From contig CAVQJU010000002.1 in the NCBI GenBank assembly GCA_963712905.1, positions 1 to 64,000 of the forward strand: DNA of 64,000 nucleotides, written 5' to 3'. Of this stretch, positions 1 through 9,775 are shown one piece after another (within the stretch, counting starts at the first letter, position 1; each line of letters opens with the position of its first letter). The notes below the pieces were generated by a model. It saw only the letters and a program-made list of their open reading frames with translations, did no database searches and was not told the origin of the DNA. Source of the DNA: CAVQJU01 sp963712905. Lineage in GTDB: Bacteria; Acidobacteriota; Vicinamibacteria; Vicinamibacterales; CAVVIG01. The translations under genes and the position numbers were made by a program.

Positions 1-3000
1 TCACGTCGCTTGCCGTGTCGTTGGCCGTGTTGATCTCGCTGCCGCGCACGACACTGGCCGTGTTGGTCACGCTCGCCGGCGCCGTGCCCGCTACACTCAC
101 GGTCAGCGTGATCGGCGGATAGCTTTGGCCAGCGGCCAGCGCATCGCTGCGGGTGCACGGGCCCGAAGGCTGCGTGCATGTCCAATTGGCGCCGGTGATT
201 CCCGTCGGCGTCAACCCTGCGGGTCTGAATCGGTCACCGTCACCAATCCGTTCGTCGACCCGCTCCCCGCAAGGTTCGCGACCGTCAGCGTGTAGGTCGC
301 CCCGGTCTGTCCCTGCGTGAAGGCGGCCGCGTGCGTCTTGCTGACGACCAGGTCCGCGGGCAGTGGGGGGCCGCTCACTGCAGCACGGAACGAGGCCATG
401 ATCGCCCCCCACGTTTCGCTCGCTGTGAAGGTCATCGTGGCTGCCGTCGGCCCGGCCGCCGTTTGACGTCGATCTTCGACCGCCAGTCGCATGCCCGTGA
501 CTGGCACGCGCTCCTGCATCACGAACCCGGTTCCTGGTGTGACCGTCGCTGAATTCGCGGTTGCCGCCACCCCCAACACAAGGTCTCCGTTGGAGGTTGT
601 CGTCGCGATCTGGCTGTCGAACTGGCCGCTCACTCCTTGCGCCCCGCTGGTTACGTCAAGCGAGTTCTATCAAAGCGACGCCTGAATACTCGAAGATCGC
701 GAAACGAAGCGAAGCGCCCGTCAAAGTATCGGCCACTGTGACAGTGTTCGCCCCGCCAGCGATGTTTTCGCGCAGTACAGCGCCAAAGAAGTCTGGTCGC
801 TGGTTTCGTTGAATTGGACCGCTTTTCTATAGGTATTGCCGCGGGTATCAGTGACCGTGAAGACCTGTCCTGTCTTCGCCGCGCGGATGGCGACGCCAAT
901 CCAGTTCCCGGCAGCGTTATTAGACGCGAACGCCAGTGACGATGACCTCGTAGTGCCGGCGTCCTTGCCAGCGTGCTGCACCAGGACAATTACGGTGGGT
1001 GTCCCACTCGTGCCGATCGCCGTGACGTCGGTCGCGGTGTTGTTGGCGGCGTTGGTCTCGCCGCCGCCGCTGACCGTGGCCGTGTTGGTCACGCTCGCCG
1101 GCGCGTTGCTCGCCACGTTCACCGTCAGCGTCAGCGCCGGATAGCTCGGCCCCGGCCGCCAGCACGTCGCTGCGCGTGCACGGCCCCGCCGGCTGCGGGC
1201 AGGTCCAGCCGGTCCCGGCGATTCCCGTCGCCGTCAGGCCGGCCGGCAGCGTCTCGGTCACCGTCACCGTCCCGCTCGTCGGCCCGCGGTCCCGGCGTTG
1301 GTCACCGTCAGCGTGTAGGTCGCCCGGTCTGGCCTTGGGTGAACGTCCCCGTGTGCGTCTTGGTCAGGAGGCAGGTCCGGCACGCCGGCCACGCTGATCG
1401 CGGTGACGTCGGTCGCGGTGTCGTTGCCGGTGTTGGTCTCGCCGCCGCCGCTCACCGTCGCCGTGTTCGTCACACTCGCCGGCGCGGTGCTCGCCACGTT
1501 CACCGTCAGCGTCAGCGCGCGGATAGCTCTGCCCCGGCCGCCAGCCCATCGCTCCGCGTGCACGGGCCCGCCGGCTGCGTGCACGTCCAGCCGGTCCCGG
1601 CGATCCCCGTCGCCGTCAGCCCGGCCGGCACCGTCTCGGTCACCGTCACCGGCCCGCCGTGGCGCGGTCCCGCTGTTGGTCACGGTCAGCGTGTAGGTCG
1701 CCCCGGTCTGGCCTTGCGTGAACGTCCCCGCGTGCGTCTTCGTCAGGAGTCAGATCCGGCACGCCGGCCACGCTGATCGCGGTGACGTCGGCTCGCGGTG
1801 TTGTTGGCGGCGTTGGTCTCGCCGCCGCCGCTGACCGTCGCCGTGTTGGTCACGCTCGCCGGCGCGGTGCTCGCCACATTCACCGTCAGCGTGAGCGCCG
1901 GATAGCTCGCCCCGGCCGCCAACACATCGCTCCGCGTACACGGGCCCGCCGGCTGCGTGCACGTCCAGTCGGTCCCGGCGATCCCCGTCGCCGTCAAGCC
2001 GGCCGGCACCGTCTCGGTGACCGTCACCAGGCCCGCTCGTCGGCGCCGGTCCCGCTGTTGCTCACGGTCAGCGTGTAGGTCGCCCCGGTCTGCCCTTGCG
2101 TGAACGTCCCCGCGTGCGTCTTGGTCAGGGTCAGGTCCGGCACGCCGGCCACGCTGATCGCCGTGACGTCGGTGGCCGTGTCGTTAGCGGTGTTGGTCTC
2201 GCCGCCGCCGCTCACGGTCGCCGTGTTCGTCACACTCGCCGGCGCGGTGCTCGCGACATTGACGGTCAGCGTGAGCGGCGGATAGCTCGTGCCCGGCCGC
2301 CAGCACGTCGCTCCGCGTACACGGGCCCGCCGGCTGCGTGCAGGTCCAGTCGGTCCCGGCGATCCCCGTCGCCGTCAGCCCCGCCGGGACCGTATCGGTC
2401 ACCGTCACCAGCCCGCTCGTCGGCCCGCTGCCCGCGAGATTCGCGACGGTCAACGTGTAGGTCGCCCCGACCTGGCCCTGCGTGAACGCCCCGCGTGCGT
2501 CTTGCTCACGGTCAAGTCGGCCGGCGGTGGCGTGCCGCCGACCGCCGTGTTCATGTCGGTCTGGATTTCTGCGGCCGACAAGGCTCTGTTGTAGATCCGC
2601 ACTTCGTCGATGAGGCCCGCGAAATACTCGCCGTAGAAATCGGCACCGATCGTCAGGACTGCATTCGAGGTCGACACGGCAGCGGTCTGAGCGGCGGTAG
2701 ATACCTGCACGCCGTTGACAAAGAGCCGAATAGTGGCTCGGTCATAGGTGGCGGCAAGGTGCGTCCACGTGTTCACGGCCAGCGTCGCGGTGCCGAAGAC
2801 GTTCTGATTCGTCGTGCCGAACGTCCCCCCGACGCCCGGCCGATTCTGGCTGCTGGTGCCCGCCATGAGGTAGTACCGGTCCACGTCCTTGTCGATGATG
2901 GCGCGCCAGCCGGAGGGGGCGACAGTCGGCGAGACCCACGCCTCGAGGGTCATGGCATTTGTGAGGTCGAGGGAAGCGGAATCCGGCACCGTGACTCGCG

Positions 3001-3298
3001 CGTTGGTGCCGTTGAAACTGAGGGCGCCGCCGAACTTGCCCGAAGGCATGCGCGTCGCGCCAACGATCGTCCCGGTATTGGCATTCCCCGAGGCATCCGT
3101 CACGGTTGTCCCGCTGGTTTCATTGAAGTTGTAGGCCGCCACCAACCCACTCGACTGGGCTGACGGGGTGGGCCGGTCGAACAGAGACAGGGCGCAGCCG
3201 ATGCGACAAGGGCGGCCGCCCGCCACTTCAGTGCTGTTGGGCGACGAGCGCCAACGTGCGGCTCTGGAGATTGCCGGTGCGGAGAAAAAGCGAAACAT
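1..3298 (-). CDS. Secreted LamG + DUF11-repeat surface protein, partial and frameshifted
   Basis: Large secreted adhesin-like protein read on the minus strand; its 3' end lies beyond base 1. After the N-terminus (around 3200-3298) comes a LamG/concanavalin-type domain (about 2590-3130; 'AYNFNETSG', 'LDLTNAMTLEAWV', 'GLIDEVRIYNRALS'). Then come DUF11 beta-sandwich repeats (about 1020-2520), a different beta-rich segment (about 360-1010; 'IGVAIRAAKTG'), and a further DUF11 unit at 1-350. The reading frame breaks at least eight times by single-base indels, for example near 3190, 2500, 2190, 2025, 1740, 1370 and 1265, yet protein similarity continues across every break. A hydrophobic stretch with signal-peptide character is visible only after shifting frame near 3190. 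DUF11 arrays are typical of surface or stalk proteins; the exact role is unknown. Start is approximate. Confidence 0.75.
1020..2520 (-). repeat. Four DUF11-coding tandem repeats, unit about 380 bp
   Basis: Near-identical units of roughly 377-382 bp. The phase marker 'gtcttggtcagg' recurs near 1358, 1735, 2117 and 2499. Each unit encodes a domain containing 'KTHAGTFTQGQTGATYTLTV', 'VPAGLTATGIAGT' and 'SVTNTATVSGGGETN'. A divergent fifth copy lies at 1-350. Two units share an extra base at the same spot (gtcaggagg / gtcaggagt against gtcagggt), which breaks the frame each time. Confidence 0.85.
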
Positions 3299-3587
3299 GC
3301 GTGGTACCAAGGAAGGCAATCGGCTTAGTGTCGTGAAAAGCGAGTGATTGCGCCAACGAGTTCGTCAGTGTGACCGAAAATAGTTTGTGCAATCGCCGCT
3401 AATTTTCTTCCTGCACGGGAAATACGCGTTCGCGTTGCGATCTGACGCGAAGGCTGTCCAAACTCCTTCGGCAGGAAGACTAAAGTCCTTGAAATGGAAA
3501 CAACTTGGGCGCGGGACGGCAGTCTGGCTGGGTCCCGAAGGCGGACGCCGATTCTCGTGGGGAACGTGCTGCGGGCGAGTCGCGCGT

Positions 3588-4907
3588 TTACGTCGCCGAG
3601 GCGTACTCCGGCGCCGCGAAATGCCGATACTGTTCGTCGCGCAGCCGGTCGGCCAGGCGGCCCGGCGGCAGTGTCACGTCGTCGTAGGTGATCACCTGAT
3701 CCTTCGGGAATGTCTCTGAGCAGAACGCAGCCTTCGACCAGTCCTTCCGGCAGATAGCGCTTCTGCCGCATCTCGGGCGAGTTCACCGCTTCGCCGTAGG
3801 TCATGTAGCATGCCGTAGTCGTCGAGCATCTCGCCGGCCTTCAGATCGCGCTTGGCCACGGCGCACACTTCGACGACCGGACCGCCCAGCGGCTTGGCCA
3901 CCGAATCGCGGAACAGCACCACACGCGCGATCGCGTTCGGCACTTCGAAGTGCACCAGGTGGTACGGAATGAAGAACGAGTAGAGCGGACCGTCGCCCAT
4001 CTTGTACAGGTTCAGGTAGTGCTGCTGCTTCGGGATCGGGGTGCTCGGCGAGCACGATAGACCTTCGTGAGCGGCGTGCCGACGACGTAGTCGACGATGC
4101 CGCCCAGCTGCGCGAGCTCGTCGATGTCGTAGAGGCTTCCGATCTTCATGACGTCGTCGCGGTACTCCATGCCGCGCGACATGCCGCGCGACTTCACCAC
4201 GAACCCGGTCGCGTTGGCGACGATCGCCTGCTCGAAGCTGATCTTCGAGCCATCGGCAAAGCTCGTCACCATCGCCGGATTCTGTCCCCACTTCTCGGCG
4301 AAGCCCTTCTGCGTCGTCGGATTGCGATAGGGATCCTGCAGGCCCTTGATGTTGCCGATGACGCGCGGAATGAGCCCCAGACCCCTCACCCAGCGATACA
4401 GATTCATCTGGACGCCCGGCTCGTCGCCGTCGCACGCCGACAGGATGACGCCGTGCTTCTCTGCGTAGACCTGCAGAATCGGCCGATGGTCGCGTCGATC
4501 TCGGCGTTCAGCAGCACGACGTCCTTGCCGTGCTTGAACGCCTCGAGGACGACGTGCGCGCCGAACTCGACCGAGCCGGTCGTTTCGACCAGCACGTCGA
4601 TCTGCTCGGATCGCGCGAGCAGGAACGCATCTTCGGTGACGACCGGCTGCCTCCGGCGGATCGCATCGTCGAGCACGGCCTGCGTGCCGGCGACCACGGG
4701 CTGCAGCTCAGCGCTCGCGTACGTGTAACGCGTCGATCGCCCGCTCGACGCTGCCGGTTGTAGATCGCCGACCAGCCGCATGCCGGGGACGCTGTTGACG
4801 ATCTGGTTCGCCAGGCCGTGCGCCATGAAGCCGGCGCCGATCATGCCGACGCGGATCGGCTTGCCTTCGGCCTCGCGCGCCTGCAGCGCGGTGTCGACGA
4901 TGATCAT
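3588..4907 (-). CDS. COG4091-type NAD(P)-dependent dehydrogenase with C-terminal SAF domain (frameshifted)
   Basis: Homoserine-dehydrogenase-like oxidoreductase. The N-terminal Rossmann motif is 'VGMIGAGFMAHGLANQI' just after the chosen ATG at 4907. A middle catalytic-type region follows ('GIVDYVVGTPLTKV', 'YSFFIPYHLVHFEVPNAIA'). The C-terminal SAF domain begins around 3850 ('AVAKRDLKAGEMLDDYG') and ends '...EYASAT' at a TAA read from 3588-3590. At least four indels (near 4755, 4490, 4055 and 3810) split it into pieces, plus one near 3705. Proteins of this type sit in nucleotide-sugar and polysaccharide loci, which fits its partner genes here, but the substrate is not known. It lies directly downstream of the RfbC-like gene, with a TGA one base before its ATG in another frame. 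Confidence 0.72.
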
Positions 4908-4908
4908 G

Positions 4909-5490
4909 TCACGCTCTCTCAGGCGCTCACGCGCATTCTGCGGCTTCAGTTCGGCTTCGACCTCGGCCAGCGGCTTCCACTCGCGATCCTTCTCCGACAT
5001 CACGGCGACGGGCAGCGGCCAGCTCAGGCCGAGGCGCGGGATCGTCGTACAGCAGGCCGCCTTCGGAGCCCGGCGTGTAGAACTCGCCGACCTGGTAGGT
5101 CGTTTCGGTGTTGTCCTCGAGCGCCTGGTAGCCGTGCGCGAACCGCTCGGGGATGTAGATGCCGCGGTGATTGTCGGCGCTCAGCTCCACGGTGACGTGC
5201 TGCAGGTAGGTCGGCGACTCGGGCCGCAGGTCGACGATGATGTCGAGGACCGCGCCGCGGCTGGCGCGCACGAGCTTGGTCTCCGCCGCCGGCGGAAACT
5301 GAAAGTGCATGCCGCGCAGCGTGCCCTTCTTCGGCGGTTGAACCCGATGTTCGCCTGCGCGATCACCGGCTTCAGGCCGTGCGCCTCGAACTCGTGCTGA
5401 CAGAACGCGCGCGCGAAGAAGCCGCGTTCGTCCTCGCGGCGCTCGAGGTCGATGATGAATGCGCCTCAGCTTTGTCTCAGTAAAAATCAT
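4909..5490 (-). CDS. rfbC: dTDP-4-dehydrorhamnose 3,5-epimerase family (RfbC-like), frameshifted
   Basis: Cupin-fold sugar epimerase. Conserved RfbC elements are visible: 'KKGTLRGMHFQFPP', 'VLDIIVDLRPESPTY', 'IYIPERFAHGYQALEDNTE', 'TTYQVGEFYTPGSEGGLLYDDP' split over positions 5040-5345, then 'LSWPLPVAVMSEKDREW' after a frame change near 5040. The N-terminal ~45 residues also need frame corrections (around 5335 and 5460). ATG at 5490 is preceded by AAAGGA. The family converts dTDP-4-keto-6-deoxyglucose to the rhamnose-configured intermediate. RfbA, RfbB and RfbD are not in this window, so related epimerisation in another dideoxy- or deoxysugar route is possible. In the present sequence the 3' end runs in frame into the next gene; the end given (TGA at 4909-4911) is an assumption. 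Confidence 0.7.
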
Positions 5491-5876
5491 GCAGTCCTTT
5501 GGCATCGTGGCAGGCCCCGTCCGGCGAAGCCGCGGCTAGTCCTGTCAGGCGGCCTCAGTGCTAGGACGCCTGGCATTGCCAGGCTCAGAAACCGGACAGT
5601 CCTTGGCCGCAAGTGACGCATTTGGCGGTTCCGGTCCTGGACCCGTCTTGCAGCTCCGAATCCGACGACTTTTGTCCTCCGTCAGGCAGACCTTCGCAGA
5701 CCCGCCCAGATCCCGAGCTGATTGCGATCCCTGCGAAATGGCGTCGAGATCGCGCGAATTTCCGAGCGCTTGCGCCGGCCTTTTCCAGTGGCGAAGTCTT
5801 TGCTCACAGGACTCGGCCAGGACCGCCGGCGCTGCGGGCGGGTCGATCCACGCTCCTAATTTCCTCGGAAGGACGA
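5491..5876. other. Divergent intergenic region of the sugar cassette
   Basis: 386 bp separate the minus-strand rfbC-like operon from the plus-strand epimerase operon, so promoters for both should lie here. I see a perfect small dyad at 5568-5584 (GCCTGGCA-T-TGCCAGGC) and a ribosome-binding site GGAAGGA just before 5877. I recognise no convincing -35/-10 pair, riboswitch or coding sequence. Confidence 0.5.
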
Positions 5877-6914
5877 ATGAAAGTACTGGTTACAGGACAT
5901 CACGGCTACATCGGCTCGGTCATGACGGAGGTGCTCAGCGCGGCGGGCACGACGTCACCGGCCTCGACACCTATCTCTACGAGGGCTGCGACTTTGGCGC
6001 CGATGCGCCGGCCGTTCCGGCGATTCGCAAGGACATCCGGGACGTCGAGCCGGCGGATCTTCGCGGCTTCGACGCCGTCATCCACCTGGCCGCGCTCTCG
6101 AACGATCCGCTCGGTTGCCTGGACGAATCGTGCACCTACGACATCAACCACCTCGGCAGCGTCAGCCTGGCCGGGCCGCCAAGGCGGCCGGCGTTCCGCG
6201 GTTCCTGTTTGCCTCGTCCTGCAGCCTGTACGGCGCCGCCGGCGACGACGATGCTGGACGAGACGGCCGCGTTCAACCCGATCACGGCGTACGGCACTTC
6301 GAAGGTTCTCGTCGAAGCGGATGTCGCCAAGCTGGCGGACGACTCGTTCAGCCCGACCTACCTGCGCAACGCGACCGCCTATGGCGCGTCGCCGCGACTC
6401 CGCGCCGACATCGTCGTGAACAATCTGGTGGGCGTCGCCTACACGACGGGGAAGTCGCTGATTCAGAGCGACGGCACGCCCTGGCGGCCGCTCGTCCACA
6501 TCCGGGACATCTCGCGCGCGTTTCTGGCGGTGCTCGAAGCGCCGCGTGAGGCGGTTCACAATCAGGCGTTCAACGTCGGCAGCACCCAGGAAAACTACCA
6601 GATCCGCGATGTCGCGACGATCGTGCAGAAGGTCGTGCCGGGCTGCTCGGTCAAGTACCTCGAAGGCGGCGGACCGGATCCGCGCTGCTATCGCGTCGAC
6701 GTGCGACAAGCTGTCGCGCCCACATCCCCGGCTTCCACACCGAGTGGACGGTCCAGCGAGGCGTCGAGGAGCTCTACGCGAGCTTCGTGCGGAACGGTCT
6801 GACCGCGGACATGTTCTCGCGCTACGTGCGGCTCAACAAGATCCAGGCGTCTGCTGAAGGACGGCCAGCTCGATTCCGACGCTGCGGTGGCGCCGGTCAA
6901 CGGTTGCCGTCTGA
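5877..6914 (+). CDS. NAD-dependent epimerase/dehydratase (nucleotide-sugar), frameshifted
   Basis: Extended short-chain dehydrogenase acting on nucleotide sugars. The first residues 'MKVLVTGHHGYIGS' carry the GxxGxxG NAD-binding motif. 'VIHLAALSNDP', 'FASSCSLYGA', the active-site tyrosine-lysine in 'ITAYGTSKVLVE', and 'WRPLVHIRDISRAFLAVLE' follow in order. About four indels (near 5945, 6173, 6245 and 6705) interrupt the frame. The corrected C-terminus reads '...LRWRRSTVAV' ending at TGA 6912-6914. ATG 5877 has GGAAGGA seven bases upstream. It is the first gene of a three-gene plus-strand operon with a nucleotidyltransferase and a deacetylase. It could be a UDP-glucose 4-epimerase, a 4,6-dehydratase or a relative; I cannot decide the reaction. 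Confidence 0.75.
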
Positions 6915-6950
6915 ACACGGAATGAAGACGGCTGTGGAAGGGATACATCG

Positions 6951-7771
6951 ATGAAGGTCGTGCTGTTCTGCGGCGGCCTCGGCATGCGGATTCGCGAGGC
7001 TGGAGAGAACGTGCCCGAAGCCGATGGTCACGATCGGCTATCGGCCGATTCTCTGGCACGTGATGAAGTACTACGCTCACTTACGGGCACAAGGACTTCG
7101 TCCTGTGCCTCGGCTATCGCGGCGACGTGATCAAGAACTACTTCCTGAACTACAGCGAGACGCTGTCGAACGACTTCGTGCTGTCGGAGGGCGGCAAGAA
7201 GCTCGAGCTGATGGCGAGCGACATCCACGACTGGAAGATCACGTTCGTCGAAACCGGCCTGCAGTCGAACATCGGCCAGCGGCTCAAGGCCGTCGAGCGC
7301 GTCGTCGGCGACGAACCGGAGTTTCTCGCCAACTACAGCGACGGCCTGTCGAATCTGTCGCTGCCGGACCATCTCGAGCATTTCCGCAGCCACGACGCGG
7401 TCGCCAGCTTCGTCAGCGTCAAGCCCAACCTCAGCTACCACCTGGTGTCGTCCGAACGACGGACGCGTGACGGCCATCGAGGACATCCGCCAGACGCCCA
7501 TCCGCATCAACGGCGGATTCTTCGTGCTTCAAGCGCGAGATCTTCGACCACATCCGCGACGGCGAGGAGCTGGTCGTCGAGCCGTTCCAGCGCCTGGTTG
7601 GCGCAGCGCCAGCTCGCCGCGTACGAGTACGACGGCTTCTGGATGTCGATGGACACGTTCAAGGATCGCCAGCAGCTCGAGGAGATCTACGCGCGCGGCA
7701 ACGCGCCGTGGGAGGTCTGGAACGAGGGCCGTCCGGCGGCCTCCGGCGCGCGCGCCGCAGTCTACGCCTGA
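6951..7771 (+). CDS. Sugar-1-phosphate nucleotidyltransferase, glucose-1-phosphate cytidylyltransferase (RfbF) type, frameshifted
   Basis: Activates a sugar-1-phosphate with an NTP. The N-terminus 'MKVVLFCGGLGMRI' is the nucleotide-binding signature, followed by 'KPMVTIGYRPILWHVMKYYAH'-type sequence split by an indel near 7015-7080. Then come 'DFVLCLGYRGDVIKNYF' and 'EFLANYSDGLSNL' (metal-binding Asp region). The C-terminal 'GFWMSMDTFKDRQQLEEIY' and 'APWEVW' closely resemble RfbF, which makes CDP-glucose. Further indels lie near 7455, 7530 and 7595. ATG 6951 has GGAAGGG upstream; the stop is at 7769-7771. The CDP-sugar interpretation suits a dideoxysugar or branched sugar product, but the CDP-glucose dehydratase partner RfbG is not recognised here. 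Confidence 0.75.
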
Positions 7772-7789
7772 TCGCGTCTGCAGCATCTG

Positions 7790-8460
7790 ATGAAGGCTGC
7801 TCAGCTTTCAATGCAGCCGCGAGCCTGGCGCCGCGTTCCGCGTTCTCTGCCTCGGCGCGCACTCCGACGACATCGAAATCGGCTGCGGCGGCCTGATCCT
7901 CTCCCTGATCGCGCAGCCACAAGGCTGTCGACATCGATTGGGTCGTGTTCTCGGCCCCCGGCGCGCGCGAGCGGGAAGCGCGCCGCAGCGCCGGGCTGTT
8001 CCTCAAAGGCGCCCGCCGAACGCGGATCGTCATCCAGCAGTTTCGCGACGGGTTCTTTCCTTACGAGGGCGGAGACATCAAGACGGTCTTCGAGGAGCTC
8101 AAGAAGGAAACGAACCCCGATCTCGTCCTGACACACTACCGGGACGATCGTCATCAGGATCACCGCGTGCTGTCGGATCTCGCCTGGAACACGTTTCGCG
8201 ATCACTTGGTTCTGGAATACGAGATTCCGAAGTTCGACGGCGATCTCGGTCAGCCGAACTGCTTCGTGCCGCTGACCGAAGTCGACTCTGCGCACGCAAG
8301 GTCGAGATACCTGAAAGCCGCCTTCGGCACCCAGCGCGACAAGCACTGGTTTTCCGCGGAGACCTTCATGGGCCTGATGCGGCTCCGCGGCATGGAGTGT
8401 CGCGCGCCCGGCGGCTACGCCGAGGCGTTCTACGGACGAAAGGTCGTCCTATCCCTGTGA
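7790..8460 (+). CDS. PIG-L / LmbE family deacetylase, frameshifted at the N-terminus
   Basis: Zinc-dependent N-deacetylase fold. After frame correction the N-terminal motif 'LCLGAHSDDIEIGCGG' appears (about 7845-7900), carrying the AHxDD zinc-binding and catalytic residues. 'VVFSAPGAREREARR' and 'DLVLTHYRDDRHQDHR' supply the later HxxDHR-type motif. The frame is continuous from about 7945 to the TGA at 8458-8460; two indels fall between 7830 and 7935. Family members remove acetyl groups from N-acetylglucosamine-type sugars. Position after the nucleotidyltransferase suggests it deacetylates an amino sugar made by this cassette. Its stop overlaps by about 12 bp the stop region of the converging acyltransferase gene. 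Confidence 0.78.
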
Positions 8461-9625
8461 CGCTCCAGGCTCTGCGCTCAGGGGTCCCAGTCGCCACTGC
8501 ACGATGCTTTCGTGCAAACGTGGATAGCCAACCGTGATGAAGCGGTTGAAGCCCAGCCGATACCAGGCCGCGGCAGACCACGTGACCACGACGACCGATG
8601 CGACAAAGTACACCGGGCCACGCCCAGGCAAATGGTAGATGGTCGCGCAGGCTCATGATGGCGATCAGATAGACAAACCAGTGAGCGAGGAACACGAAGA
8701 GTGACGTCCGGCCCAGCATCGTCGTGAACGCGAACTGGCGACGAAGATGTCCCGTTCGCTCGAGGAACATGCACGCCGCGACCAGCCACAGTCCGATCGC
8801 CCCGTAGAAGAAAATATAGAGGAGTCCCGGCGGTTGCTTCTGGAATAGCGATGACAGCCTTCCGGCTGCAATCATCGCGCTATTGCCGGGCACCAATCGG
8901 AGCAGCACGTGGTAAGTGGCCCTGCCAGATGCGGCCGCGAGGAGCGCCGCAGACGCTACCCGCATCAGAAGCCGCTGAATACCGCTGTCATCACCTCGAA
9001 GGTAACGTGTCCCCACATAGTCGCCCAGTGAGGTGGACGCAAGGTCGAGGCTGAACCACGGAACAATCGGGAATGCGAACCGGTAGTAGTTCTGGGCCGC
9101 CAGGCTTCCAAAGAGCGTCTCTTTGACGAGATGCGCGGAAGGGCCGGCGGGTAGCCAGCGTTCGACGAGCATCCAACTGCCCGTGAAGAGAGCAACGCTC
9201 AGAAGCAATCGATCGCGTGGGCGAAGCTTCGAAATTACCCACGGCTGCACAAGCATGCACACGCCGATGGTGTCCGTGATGTGGAAGAACCGCCAGGTGT
9301 AAAGCGGGTGCGAAGCAAGAAGAACGAGATGCCCGACGGTCAAGAGGAACAGCCCCCGGTCCGCCAGTTTGATGCGCAGGCGCTCGAAAGAGCCGGGGGA
9401 CGTCCGATAGAGAAAGCCCAGGATCAACCCGCTGAGGATCATGAACGTCGGGGACGCGACCATTCCGACATACCGCATGGCCGTGGGCAGGGCGTCGGCC
9501 TGGTTGGGAAAAAATGTGAAACCGAAATGCGACAGCAACACGAAGAACATCGCGCTGCCACGCGCAGCGTCGAGGAACTGAACCCGATGGCGGTGTGTTG
9601 CCGGTCCCGTAGCAGGTTGGGGCAT
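8449..9625 (-). CDS. Multi-pass membrane acyltransferase-like protein (acyltransferase-3 / DUF1624 type), frameshifted
   Basis: Integral membrane protein with about ten hydrophobic helices. It opens with 'VQFLDAARGSAMFFVLLSHFGFTFF', the usual 'xxLDxxRGxAxxxxxxxH' start of acyltransferase-3 and heparan-glucosaminide acetyltransferase relatives. 'SLFVFLAHWFVYLIA' near the C-terminus is also typical. An indel near 8630 separates the last 60 residues, which end '...GASQG' at TAG read from 8449-8451. I chose the ATG at 9625; a longer form to 9685 is possible. Likely role is O-acylation of a glycan, consistent with the neighbouring sugar genes. Specific substrate unknown. Confidence 0.65.
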
Positions 9626-9698
9626 CCAGCCCTGGATGAAGCAACCTGAGTGCCCCGGGAATCCGCTGAATGCTTGGGATTTCACCTAAGCGAGGGAT

Positions 9699-9724
9699 AA
9701 ATGTCGCCGTAGACGGCGACATTT
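9699..9724. repeat. Perfect 12-bp-arm palindrome upstream of the acyltransferase gene
   Basis: AAATGTCGCCGT-AG-ACGGCGACATTT is a perfect inverted repeat with a 2-nt centre. It lies between the acyltransferase start (minus) and the PEP-CTERM gene stop. There is no T-run on the minus-strand side typical of an intrinsic terminator beyond the ATTT end. It could be a terminator-like hairpin for the upstream minus gene, an operator, or an extragenic palindromic repeat. Confidence 0.6.
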
Positions 9725-9775
9725 GTTCCCAAAGCTCAGGCTTGAGTCTCGGAGGGGGCGCGCCGAATTCCGTCT

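Noticed and set aside
3325..3587. Upstream part of a minus-strand frame between the DUF11 gene and the COG4091 gene
   Set aside because: Only its first ~40 residues belong to the COG4091 protein; beyond 3588 the true frame stops and the rest has no coding character.
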